From the NCBI GenBank assembly GCA_001767495.1, contig MELA01000107.1, forward strand, positions 18,971 to 73,415: a stretch of 54,445 nucleotides of DNA. The letters are read 5' to 3'. The notes below the pieces were generated by a model. The model was not told the origin of the DNA. It worked only from the letters and a program-made list of their open reading frames with translations, and did not search any database. Both the position numbers and the translations under genes were made by a program. Each line of letters opens with the position of its first letter. Within the stretch, counting starts at the first letter, position 1. Source of the DNA: Acidobacteria bacterium RIFCSPLOWO2_12_FULL_65_11 (lineage in GTDB: Bacteria > Acidobacteriota > Vicinamibacteria > Vicinamibacterales > CAVVIG01). Of this stretch, positions 29,746 to 38,600 are shown piece after piece.

Positions 29746-30050
29746 GATCGTTCGACGGTGAGCTCGACGCGTCCGAGCCGGAGTCGATCGCCGCTCGTCA
29801 GCTCGGCGCGGGTCACGCGCTTGTCGTTGACGAACGTGCCGTTGGTGCTCTTGAGATCTTCCACTTCCAGTTTGTCGTCGCCGGCCGTCAACCGGCAGTG
29901 CAGGCGCGACACGAGCGCCCGATTGACGATGAAATCGGCACGGGGGGCGCGGCCGAGGGTCTTGACGGCGCCGGGCCGCAGGCGGAACGTGAGCGAGCCG
30001 TCATCCGCCTCGATGAGAAGCCACTGGTCGCGTCGCCCCGACGCGTTCAT
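29736..30050 (-). CDS. FHA domain protein
   Basis: A 104-aa forkhead-associated domain, which binds phosphothreonine peptides. Conserved positions: TLGRAPRADFIVN (Gly-Arg), VSRLHCRL (Ser...His), and EDLKSTNGTFVNDKRV (Asn-Gly). Its ATG overlaps the stop of the upstream hydrolase gene by 4 nt (ATGA), so both are translated from one transcript. The only kinase-like gene in the window is predicted inactive, so its phosphorylating partner lies elsewhere. Confidence 0.94.
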   Translation of the reverse strand: MNASGRRDQWLLIEADDGSLTFRLRPGAVKTLGRAPRADFIVNRALVSRLHCRLTAGDDKLEVEDLKSTNGTFVNDKRVTRAELTSGDRLRLGRVELTVERSEN

Positions 30051-31732
30051 TGGATGGCGAGCGTGGTCCGCAGCCAGCTGACGATGGCGCTGACGACGGC
30101 CGGGCTGACGTGCCGGTCCCTCAGCGCGCCGTACTCCTCGATCTCACCGGTCGTCGCCGGTACGAGCAGATGGTTGACGCCGGGCACTCTAATGGCCTGG
30201 ACCGCCGCCTTGTTCTTGCGCGCTCGCGCCAGCGCCTCGAGGCGGTCGGCGTTGGCCGGGGCCACCTGCGTATCGAGCTCGCCCTGCACGATGAGGATCG
30301 GCTGCGGCACCTTCGGCACGACCTTCGCGGGATCGTGCGCGAGGACGCTCTGGAACTCCGGGTCGATCGGGCGCCTCGCCTCGGGTGGAAGCTCGTCCCA
30401 TCCCTTGTCGGTGACGACGGCCTGATTGATTCGCTTCTGCAAGTCGATCTTTGCCTGTCTTTCAGCGTCCGAAAAGCTCGAGCGGCTGAGGAAGTGCTGC
30501 TGCTGCTCGAGAACGAGATCGGCGCCGGTGCCGCCGGCGGTCGCGACCAGTCCGACGGCGGCGATCCGCTTGTCTTTCGCCGCCGCCAGCATCGCGACGG
30601 CGCCGCCCTCGCGGTGCCCGATGACCGAGATGCGTTTCGGGTCGACGTCCTTCCGATCGGCGAGCAGCTTGACGGCCGAGCGCAGGTCGTCGGTCGAGTC
30701 GTCCAGATCCGCAGACTCCAGGCGGCCGCCGCTCTGACCGACGCCCCGCTTGTCGTACCGCAAGGTGATGAAGCCGGCATCGGCCAGCAGGCTGGCGAGC
30801 TCGCCCACGACCGGGATCGGGACGCCGACCACCGCGCCGTCTCGGTCGATGGGCCCGCTCCCGCCCACGAGCACGACGGCCGGCAGCCGCCCGGCCGTCG
30901 GGCCGGCAGGCCTCGACAAGGTGCCCGCGAGCGAGAACCCGAGGCTCGGAATCTTGACCGACTCGTCGTTTGGCCGCCAGACCGTCACCTGCCGCGAGGC
31001 GGCCGACGCGATGTCCTCGCGGACGACGTCGAGCTCCTGGACCGGAATACTGAGTCGCAAGAGGCGCCCGGCCTGGTCGGCCCAGAGGTCGGCCTCGATC
31101 GTCATGCCGCCCTCGGGCGTCAGCTTCAGGTGCGTACGCTTGGTTTCGATGAGCTCGGTCGCCGTCTGAATACGCTCGGTGGTCGAGCTGCCAACCTCGA
31201 TGGCGATGGAGACCTGCAGCCCGGCCGCCCGCATGGTGGTGCCCGCACCGAGGGTCCGCAGCCTGGCGGCCAGGGCTTCATAGGGCGCGAAGAACGGATT
31301 TGGAAGAAAGATCTCCGCGCCGGGGATCGCGATGGTGATGGTCGACTGGCCCTGAATCGTGATGTCGGTCGTGACGGTGCTGCCATTGACGGTCGCGTGC
31401 ACGGTCTGGCCCTCGCCGCGAACCGTCGCGTCGAGCGTCAGCTCGAGGGGCTTCCACTCCCGGTCGTACCGCATCTCAAGACGTCGTGACACGATGTCGA
31501 GCGGCGCGTTGAGGCGGCCCGAGCTCGCGATCGTCCAGCCCTCGGCGGTCCGGGCCACCGCGATCTCTTCGTTGCCGACGGGCGTGGAGCGAACGTAGAT
31601 CGTGAAGCTTGACGGCCCCGACGCGGCGCTCGCGGGTGTTCCGCCCCGGGACTGGGCGGCGGCGGGCAGCGCCAGGGCCGAAACGAGGGCCGCAGCCGCG
31701 GCGTGGGTAGAAATAGAATGATACAAGCGCAT
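30047..31732 (-). CDS. Exported alpha/beta-hydrolase-fold protein with altered nucleophile
   Basis: A 561-aa protein. The signal peptide (MRLYHSISTHAAAAALVSAL, ending AAAQS) is followed by a beta-rich N-terminal region to about residue 270 and a COG1073-type alpha/beta hydrolase domain (LPAVVLVGGSGPIDRDG, GFITLRYDKRGVGQSGG). The nucleophile elbow, usually GHSEGG, reads ISVIGHREGGAVAML, with Arg where Ser is expected. The acid and His regions (ILIVQGELDTQV, VPGVNHLLVP) are intact. It may therefore be inactive or use another residue. It is coupled to the FHA gene downstream. Confidence 0.88.
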   Translation of the reverse strand: MRLYHSISTHAAAAALVSALALPAAAQSRGGTPASAASGPSSFTIYVRSTPVGNEEIAVARTAEGWTIASSGRLNAPLDIVSRRLEMRYDREWKPLELTLDATVRGEGQTVHATVNGSTVTTDITIQGQSTITIAIPGAEIFLPNPFFAPYEALAARLRTLGAGTTMRAAGLQVSIAIEVGSSTTERIQTATELIETKRTHLKLTPEGGMTIEADLWADQAGRLLRLSIPVQELDVVREDIASAASRQVTVWRPNDESVKIPSLGFSLAGTLSRPAGPTAGRLPAVVLVGGSGPIDRDGAVVGVPIPVVGELASLLADAGFITLRYDKRGVGQSGGRLESADLDDSTDDLRSAVKLLADRKDVDPKRISVIGHREGGAVAMLAAAKDKRIAAVGLVATAGGTGADLVLEQQQHFLSRSSFSDAERQAKIDLQKRINQAVVTDKGWDELPPEARRPIDPEFQSVLAHDPAKVVPKVPQPILIVQGELDTQVAPANADRLEALARARKNKAAVQAIRVPGVNHLLVPATTGEIEEYGALRDRHVSPAVVSAIVSWLRTTLAIQ

Positions 31733-31824
31733 AAAGGTAAAACTGAAAACTTAGAACTTAAAAGTAGACCCCCGCCCCTCGCCAGGTCCTTTTGACTTTT
31801 AAGTTTTCACTTTTCACTTCCAAC

Positions 31825-32820
31825 ATGATACCAGCGGTCGTGAGCGACGCCTATGCGGCGGCCCGCCATCGAGCGGCTTTCATCGACCGCTCCGGCCGCG
31901 GCCGCATGGTCGTCTCCGGCAAGGATCGGGCGAGCTACCTGCAGGGACTGCTGACCAACGACATCGCCGCGCTCAAGGCCGGCGAGGGATGCTACGCCGC
32001 GTACCTCACGCCACAAGGACGGATGCTCGCCGACCTTCTGGTGTACGAGCTTGGCGACGTGATCCTGCTGACCCTGAATGGAGACGTCAAGGACACGGTG
32101 CTGGCCAGGCTCGACCAGTTCATCTTTGCCGAGGACGTCCAACTCGGCGACGTGACCGGCTCGTTCGCCCAGGTGGCGGTTGTCGGTCCCCGCTCGGCGG
32201 CAGCTGTAGCGAGCGCGATCGACGGCGTCTCCCCCGACGTCTTGTCCGCGCTCGGCGAGCACGGGAATCTCCGTGCGCTCTTCGGCGGGCAGCCGGCGAT
32301 TGTCGCGCGCGTCACCGACACGGGCGAGCCCGGCTTCGATGTCTTTCTCGATCGATCGCAGGTCGAGGCGTTCACGTCGAGGCTTGGCGGCGCCGGCGTC
32401 GCGGCGCTCGACTTTGTGACGGCGGACGCCATCCGTATCGAAGCGGGCGTCCCCTTGTTTCATCGCGACATGGACGAGGACACGATCCCGCTCGAGGCGG
32501 GGATCGAATCGCGCGCGATCAGCCTGACGAAGGGGTGTTACGTCGGGCAGGAGGTCATTATCCGCGTGCTGCACCGCGGACACGGTCGCGTGGCGCGCAA
32601 GCTTGTGGGTCTGACCCTCGACGGCGATCAGGCACCACCAAGCGGCGCGGTCGTCCGGTCTGGCGACCGGGAGATTGGCCACGTGACGAGCAGCACCCTC
32701 TCGCCAGCGCTCGGCCGGCCCATCGCGCTTGCGTACGTCCATCGGGACTTCGTGGAGCCCGGCACCGCAGTTGTCGTTGATGGCGCGTCGGCTCTGGTGA
32801 CGAAGCTGCCGTTTGTCTAG
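31825..32820 (+). CDS. ygfZ: YgfZ/GcvT-family folate-binding protein
   Basis: A 331-aa tetrahydrofolate-binding protein of the YgfZ family, which helps build or repair Fe-S clusters, as in MiaB-type enzymes. It is related to the glycine-cleavage T protein. The hallmark KGCYVGQEVIIRV is near residue 235, with RMVVSGKDRASYLQGLLTND at the N-terminus and a C-terminal barrel (LVGLTLDGD, IGHVTSSTLSPALG). ATG 31825 (MIPAVVSDAY) is preferred; the extra upstream residues are encoded by an ACTTTTAAG-type repeat. It ends convergently with the MutT gene, and both stops lie in one CTAG. Confidence 0.93.
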   Translation: MIPAVVSDAYAAARHRAAFIDRSGRGRMVVSGKDRASYLQGLLTNDIAALKAGEGCYAAYLTPQGRMLADLLVYELGDVILLTLNGDVKDTVLARLDQFIFAEDVQLGDVTGSFAQVAVVGPRSAAAVASAIDGVSPDVLSALGEHGNLRALFGGQPAIVARVTDTGEPGFDVFLDRSQVEAFTSRLGGAGVAALDFVTADAIRIEAGVPLFHRDMDEDTIPLEAGIESRAISLTKGCYVGQEVIIRVLHRGHGRVARKLVGLTLDGDQAPPSGAVVRSGDREIGHVTSSTLSPALGRPIALAYVHRDFVEPGTAVVVDGASALVTKLPFV

Positions 32821-33218
32821 CTCTCTGCGCGCTCCGTGGTGAGCAGCCGGATCAACTCGGCATCGGCTGGAGGAAAGGGCAGGGCGGCGAGTTCTTCGCG
32901 AGGCACCCAACGCATCTCCTGACCCAGCCGTGAAGTGGGGTTGCCGTCGATTTCGCCGCGGAGAAAGTGCAGCTCGACGCGACACTCCGGGTAGCTGTAG
33001 GTCGTCGCGAACACTTCGTTGGCAACGGCGATCCCGATACCAAGCTCCTCATGGATCTCGCGGACGAGGCAGGCCGCGTGGGTCTCGCCGGCCTCGCACT
33101 TGCCGCCTGGAAACTCCCAGTAGCCTTCGAGGTGGGCGCCCCGCACGCGTCTGGTCACAAGAAAGCGCCCGTTCCGCTCGATGACAGCCGCCGCGACCAC
33201 GATGGTTGGGACGATCAT
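32817..33218 (-). CDS. NUDIX hydrolase, MutT/CTP pyrophosphohydrolase-like
   Basis: A 133-aa MutT-type pyrophosphohydrolase that should hydrolyse oxidised or non-canonical NTPs. The complete Nudix box GGKCEAGETHAACLVREIHE, continuing ELG, gives GX5EX7REUXEEXGU. It begins MIVPTIVVAAAVIERNGRFL. Its ATG overlaps the mutY stop by 4 nt (ATGA), so it is coupled to mutY, and both act against oxidised guanine. The pairing is notable because the adjacent MutY lacks its own Nudix-like C-terminal domain. Confidence 0.93.
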   Translation of the reverse strand: MIVPTIVVAAAVIERNGRFLVTRRVRGAHLEGYWEFPGGKCEAGETHAACLVREIHEELGIGIAVANEVFATTYSYPECRVELHFLRGEIDGNPTSRLGQEMRWVPREELAALPFPPADAELIRLLTTERAES

Positions 33219-33955
33219 TGCATCGATGCGAGATGCCGGCAGCTCTTCGACATCGGGCAGACGGGACATTTCGGGTTGCGCGCGACGCACACCGTGGCGC
33301 CCAAATCCATCAGCGCCTGATTGAAGTCGAACACGTGGCGCGAAGGCAAGAGCGTCTCGGACAGACGCCACAGATGCCGCTTCATGGCGTGACGCGTCGC
33401 GTCGCCCCGACCGATGAAGACGCGGAACAGCACGCGCGCGACGTTGGTGTCGAGGATCGCCGCGCGCTCGCGAAACGCGAAGCTGCGGATGGCGCCGGCC
33501 GTGTACGCGCCGATGCCTTTGAAGGACAGCAGCGTCTCTTGGTCGGACGGCAGCCGGCCGCCGTACCGCGCGACCGCCTCCCGCGCGATCGTCTGGAGGC
33601 GGCGCGGCCGGATGTTGTACCCGAGCGGATACCACGTGTCGGCGACTTCGTGCTCGGGCGCCACGGCCAGCGCCTCGAACGAGGGGTACTTGGCCAGCCA
33701 TTCCCCGTACTTCGGCAGCACCCGGTCGACCTGGGTCTGCTGCAGCATGATCTCGGAGACAAGAATATGGTACGGGTCGTCGGTCCGGCGCCATGGCAGA
33801 TCGCGTCCGTGACGGCCGTACCACGCGAGCAGCCGCGCGCGGAACCGTCGTCTCTCGAGAGGGGCCGGCAAGGCGAGCGCGGGGTCGCGCCGCTTCGTTC
33901 TTGGCGTGCGCACCGGTGGCCCTTTGGGTTTTCTCGGTTTCCGCTTGAGGGTCAT
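33215..33955 (-). CDS. mutY: A/G-specific adenine DNA glycosylase MutY (short form)
   Basis: A base-excision enzyme that removes adenine paired with 8-oxoguanine. It has DLPWRRTDDPYHILVSEIML followed by QQTQV (catalytic Glu), the helix-hairpin-helix LLSFKGIGAYTAGAI, catalytic Asp in AAILDTNVARV, and the 4Fe-4S cluster Cys set CVARNPKCPVCPMSKSC. The protein ends only a few residues after the cluster (246 aa), while usual MutY continues with a Nudix-like 8-oxoG recognition domain to about 350 aa. The start is uncertain between 33955 (MTLKRKPRK) and 33976. It is divergent from pduO, with a gap of about 25 nt. Confidence 0.94.
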   Translation of the reverse strand: MTLKRKPRKPKGPPVRTPRTKRRDPALALPAPLERRRFRARLLAWYGRHGRDLPWRRTDDPYHILVSEIMLQQTQVDRVLPKYGEWLAKYPSFEALAVAPEHEVADTWYPLGYNIRPRRLQTIAREAVARYGGRLPSDQETLLSFKGIGAYTAGAIRSFAFRERAAILDTNVARVLFRVFIGRGDATRHAMKRHLWRLSETLLPSRHVFDFNQALMDLGATVCVARNPKCPVCPMSKSCRHLASMQ

Positions 33956-33980
33956 CTCGTATACTTCAGGCTGCACGAAC

Positions 33981-34535
33981 GTGAAAATCTACACGCGCAC
34001 CGGCGATACCGGCGACACGTCGCTCTTCGATGGCACGCGCGTCAGGAAGGACGACGCGCGGGTCGATGCGTATGGCGAAATCGACGAGCTCAACGCGTGG
34101 GTCGGCTTCGCACGGGCGTTAACGGTCGATGGCGCGTCCACGCCGCTCCCGCGGCTTGACGACGCGCTCGCGCAGATTCAGCGCGATCTGTTCGCGCTCG
34201 GCGCCGATCTCGCCGATCCGGCCGACAAGATCGCGCGCCGCGTCGCCAAGGCGATGCTCGGCGACGCCGACGTCGAGCGGCTCGAGCAGCTCATCGATCG
34301 ACTCGAGACCGATCTGCCGCCCCTCCGCCGGTTCATTCTGGCGGGCGGCACGCCCGCCGGCGCCGCGCTGCACGTGGCGCGGACCGTCTGCCGCAGGGCC
34401 GAGCGACGGATGGTATCACTCGCGCCGCCGGTCGAGGCCGTGCTGCTGCGATACGTCAACCGGCTGTCCGACCTGCTCTTCGTGATGGCGCGCACCGTCA
34501 ACCATCGCGCCGGCGCTCATGAGGCTGAGTGGTAG
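33981..34535 (+). CDS. PduO-type cob(I)alamin adenosyltransferase
   Basis: A 184-aa ATP:corrinoid adenosyltransferase that makes adenosylcobalamin. N-terminal ATP-binding TRTGDTGDTSLFDGTRVRKD and DAYGEIDELNAWVG, and C-terminal FILAGGTPAGAALHVARTVC then RRAER, are family hallmarks. The start is GTG 33981 (VKIYTRTGDTG); earlier in-frame residues are not conserved. No cobalamin riboswitch was seen in the short spacer. It is convergent with the methyltransferase gene. Confidence 0.94.
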   Translation: MKIYTRTGDTGDTSLFDGTRVRKDDARVDAYGEIDELNAWVGFARALTVDGASTPLPRLDDALAQIQRDLFALGADLADPADKIARRVAKAMLGDADVERLEQLIDRLETDLPPLRRFILAGGTPAGAALHVARTVCRRAERRMVSLAPPVEAVLLRYVNRLSDLLFVMARTVNHRAGAHEAEW

Positions 34536-34574
34536 GCTCCGGGCGAGCCTGCGGGTCCAGGGCGATCGCCGACC

Positions 34575-35390
34575 TCACGTCCGGCCGATCAGACCGAGCC
34601 CGCCGAGGCTGCCGCTCTCGAAGAGGTGGGCCACGGTGAAGAAAAACCGCTCGAGCCGGCCGTACGTCGCTTGTCCATGCACACGGACGTGACGGTCGCG
34701 GGCGTCGCGCCAGGCGCGGGCGCGGGCGACCGCAAACGCCTGCCAATCGCTCGTCATGTCGGTCGCGGCGACATCGACGAAGCCGGCATCCCGTAAATCG
34801 CGCACGTACTCGTCGGCGCTCGTCAGGGTCACGCCGAAGATGGTCCGCGTCACGTCCGGCAGGTCGGATGCGGTAAACGGCGCGCGCTCGGACAAGTCCT
34901 CGATGTAAATGCGCCCGCCGGGTCGTAGCGTCCGTGCCAGGCGCGCGAGCACGCGCGGCCGTTCGGGCATGTGGTGAATGGCCAGCCAACTGACGACGGC
35001 ATCGAAGGCCGTCTCGGGGAGCGGATAGGTCAGGGCGTCTCCGCGCAGGTGCGTGACGCGGTCGCCGAGCCCGCAGCGGGCCGTGAGCCGGGCAGAAATC
35101 GCGTGCAGACGGTCTTGCAGCTCGAGCGCTGTCACCCGACACCCCACCGTGTGGGCGAGGTAGCGCGCCGGGCCGCCGACGCCCGAGCCGATCTCGAGCA
35201 CGCGGCTCACCGTGTCGAGCCCCAGCAGCCGGATCGCGCGTTCTACGGCGTCGGTGCCCTGGTAGTGGATCTGGTCGAAGGGAAACAGCTCCGCGGGCTC
35301 GAGCGGGCCGTCCTCGTCGCGACCGAGCTCACGAATCTCGTTGTCGATCCGCTCGATGTCGACATAGAGCGGCATTGCTTCGATGGACAT
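34575..35390 (-). CDS. SAM-dependent methyltransferase (class I)
   Basis: A 271-aa methyltransferase. The SAM motif VLEIGSGVGGPARYLA is near residue 70, the acidic motif II TALELQDRL follows, then the motif IV/post region FDAVVSWLAIHHMPERPRVL and LRPGGRIYIEDL. The size and PLPETAFDAVVSW pattern resemble sarcosine/dimethylglycine- and ubiquinone-type small-molecule methyltransferases. The substrate is unknown. ATG 35390 (MSIEAMPLYVDIERI) is preferred over 35549. A large divergent spacer separates it from the TonB receptor. Confidence 0.88.
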   Translation of the reverse strand: MSIEAMPLYVDIERIDNEIRELGRDEDGPLEPAELFPFDQIHYQGTDAVERAIRLLGLDTVSRVLEIGSGVGGPARYLAHTVGCRVTALELQDRLHAISARLTARCGLGDRVTHLRGDALTYPLPETAFDAVVSWLAIHHMPERPRVLARLARTLRPGGRIYIEDLSERAPFTASDLPDVTRTIFGVTLTSADEYVRDLRDAGFVDVAATDMTSDWQAFAVARARAWRDARDRHVRVHGQATYGRLERFFFTVAHLFESGSLGGLGLIGRT

Positions 35391-35696
35391 ACAGAAATCC
35401 CCCGCTTGCGCGTCAAAATTCCGCCACAAGAGTGTCGTCGCCATCGGGGCTATCGTCAATCCAACGAAATGGTGCTCCCACCAAATACATGGATCAGCTT
35501 GTGCCAGTCGCAGGCAGCAGTCAGCAGTCGGCCGCCGGAATCCCGACACTACAGTCGCAAACAGATGTGAAAAATCGCGCTGGATCGCAGAAAAGCCTGG
35601 ACGCGCGGCGCTCGAACACTATATCTTGTCGCAATCTTGTCGCAACTTGAAACAGCCGGGATAAGTAAGAACCAGCGACCATTCGTGGAGGGTCAG
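35391..35696. other. Divergent intergenic region with repeat relics
   Basis: A 306-nt spacer between the methyltransferase and TonB-receptor genes. It contains CAGTCGCAGGCAGCAGTCAGC (35506-35526) and a degenerate CCCGACACTACAG palindrome end, both members of repeat families seen elsewhere, plus a direct repeat TCTTGTCGCAA (35624-35646). Promoters for both genes must be here, but I cannot place them with confidence. GTGGAGGGTCAG precedes the receptor ATG. Confidence 0.5.
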
Positions 35697-38600
35697 ATGA
35701 ACCGCATCGCCAGGAGTCTCGTGGTTGGCGTCGTCCTGTTACTTGCGTCGAGCGGCCCGCTGTGGGCACAAGCGGGTTCGACCGCCCAAATCAGCGGCAT
35801 CGTCAGGGACTCAAGTGGTGGCGTCCTGCCCGGTGCTGACGTCACTGCCACCCAAACTGCAACGGGCATAGTGCGCAGCGCCGTGACCAATGAGGCCGGC
35901 GTCTACACGCTGCCGAACCTGCCGACCGGTCCGTACCGCCTCGAAGTGTCGCTCTCGGGCTTCCAGGCGTACGCTCGGACGGGTTTAGAGCTGCAGGTCA
36001 ATGACAATCCGGTCATCAACGTGACGCTTCCCTTGGGCGAGATCACCGAGACGATCACCGTCGAGGCGCGCACGCCGATTGTCGAGACCCGCACGCCGGG
36101 CGTCAGCGAGGTGATCGAGAGCCAGCGGATTGTCGATCTGCCGCTCAACGGTCGCAACCCGACCGATCTCATCGCGATCATCCCCACGGCGGTCCAGCAG
36201 GGCTCCTCGTCGAGCCGGAGCTTTCAGGGCACGATGGGCGGCCAAGCTTTCTCGGTGGGCGGCGGGCAGGGCTCCTCGGTGGCCTACGTGCTCGACGGCG
36301 CGATGCACAACAATCCGTACGACAACCTGAACCTGCCGTTCCCGTTCCCCGACGCCCTGCAGGAATTCCGCGCGTCGACGAGCACGCTGACCGCCCAGAA
36401 CGGCATGCACTCGGGAGCCGCGGTGAACGCCAACACGAAGGCGGGCACCAACCGGTGGCACGGGAACCTTTTCGAGTTCTTCCGCAACCACGCCTTCAAC
36501 GCCACCAATCCGTTTGCGGCCAGAAACCCGGACGGCACGCGCAAGGACGATGGCCTGAACCGGAACCAGTACGGCGGCACCTTCGGCGGACCCATCCAGA
36601 CCGACAGGATGTTTTTCTTCGTCGGCTACCAGGGCACCAACACCCGCCAGACCTCGTCCGACAATCTCGCCTTCGTCCCCACGGCGCAAATGCTGGCCGG
36701 CGACTTCACCGCGTTTGCCTCGGCGGCCTGCAACTCCGGCACCGCGATCGCGCTGAGGCCGCCCTTCGTCGGCAACGTGACGAATCCTGCCAATTTCAAC
36801 CCGATCGCGCTTGCGATCGCGAGCCGCCTGCCGACGTCCACCGATCCGTGCGGCGCGATCCGCTACGAACGGCCTGTGAAGCAGGACGAGACGCAGTGGG
36901 TCGGCCGGGTGGATTATCAGTGGAGCGACCGGCAATTGCTCTTCGCCCGCTACATCGCCACCACTCAGAAGGCCGAGCCGCCCTTCACCACGTCGGGCAA
37001 CCTCCTGACGACGACCCAAGGCGGCCGCGACAATCTTGGGCAATCGCTGACCTTCGGCAGCAACTTGATCGTGAGCAGCCAGACGGTCAACTCGTTCCGG
37101 GTTGCGGCCAACCGGACCGCCATCCACCGGACGCATAAAGGATTTTTTTCGGCGCCGAGCCTCGGGGTCAACACCTTCAGCTACCTCCCCGACTACATGC
37201 TGATGAGCGTGCAGGGCGGCTTCAACATCGGCGGCGGAACGGAAAACCAGTCCGTCTTCGACACCAATGCCTTCCAGGTGACCGACGATCTCACGGTCGT
37301 TCGCGGCACGCATGAGATCGCGTTCGGCGGGAGCATCGGGTTCTGGACGTCGTACTCGTCGGCGCACGTGCGCTCGCCGGGCGTCTTCAGCTTCGCCCGC
37401 GCTGCGACCTTGGGCACCAACTCGGGCATGGGGGACTTTCTGACCGGACAGCTGAACAGCTTCACCCAGACGGCGCCGAACTTTTTGGATATGAGCCAGC
37501 GCTACGTCGGGCTCTACGCGCAGGACACGTGGAGAGCGTCGCCCAAGGTCACCCTCACGTACGGCGTGCGGTGGGAACCGTTCCTGCCGCAGACGCTACG
37601 CAACGACGCCATCTACAACTTCGACGTCAACAAATTTCTCACCAACCAAATCAGCACCGTATTCGTGAACGCGCCGGCCGGGTTCACGTATCCGGGCGAC
37701 CCCGGGTTCCAGGGCAAGACGGGCATGAGCCGCAAGTGGACGACCTTCGCGCCGCGCGTCGGCCTCGCCTGGGATCCGAGGGGCGACGGCCGCACCTCGA
37801 TTCGCTCCTCCTACGGGATGGCCTACGACTTTGTGAACGGCCAGTTCCACATCAACACCGCGATCGCGCCGCCGTGGGGCTCGCAGACCGTGATCAATAG
37901 GCCACCCGGCGGGCTCAACGACCCGTACGCCGGCCAGCCGGGGGGGAATCCCTTTCCCAAGACGTTCGATCAGAACGCGCAATTCGTGCGGGCCGGCTCG
38001 TTTCTCGTCATAGACCCGGATCTGACGCCTCCGCGCATGCACTCGTGGAACGTCGTCTTTCAGCAGCAGATCGGCGCGGACTGGGGCGCCTCGGGCACCT
38101 ACCTTGGCAGCTACAGTGAACATCTGTGGAACCCGAACGCGATCAATCCGGCCGTCTTTGGTGGACAGTGCTCGACCAATGGCGCGGCGCCCGTCAACTG
38201 TGAGTCGACCACCGGGAATACGAACAATCGCCGTACGCTTACGGTGCAGAACCCGGCGCAAGGCCAGTTCATCGGCGGCATGGACATATTCACCGACGTC
38301 GCCACGCAGACCTATCACGCGATGGTGTTGTCGCTCCAGCGGCGCGCCGGCCGAGGCATCAGCGCCAGCACCAACTACACGTTGTCGAGTTGCGAGGGGC
38401 TGCCGACCCAGGTGGGCGGCACGCCCAATGTGGCCAGCGGCTACACCAACCCGGCCGATCCGGACCTCGATTACGGCAATTGCAACTCTCTTCGCCGGCA
38501 CAGTTTCAACCTGTCGGCGAGCGCGCAGACGGCACAGTTCTCGAGGCCGGCGCTTCGGATGGCGCTGTCCGACTGGCGCCTGTCGGGCATCCTTCGCTCC

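Noticed and set aside
33954-33984. Cobalamin riboswitch before the pduO-type gene
   Set aside because: The spacer to the divergent mutY gene is only about 25 nt, far too short for the element.
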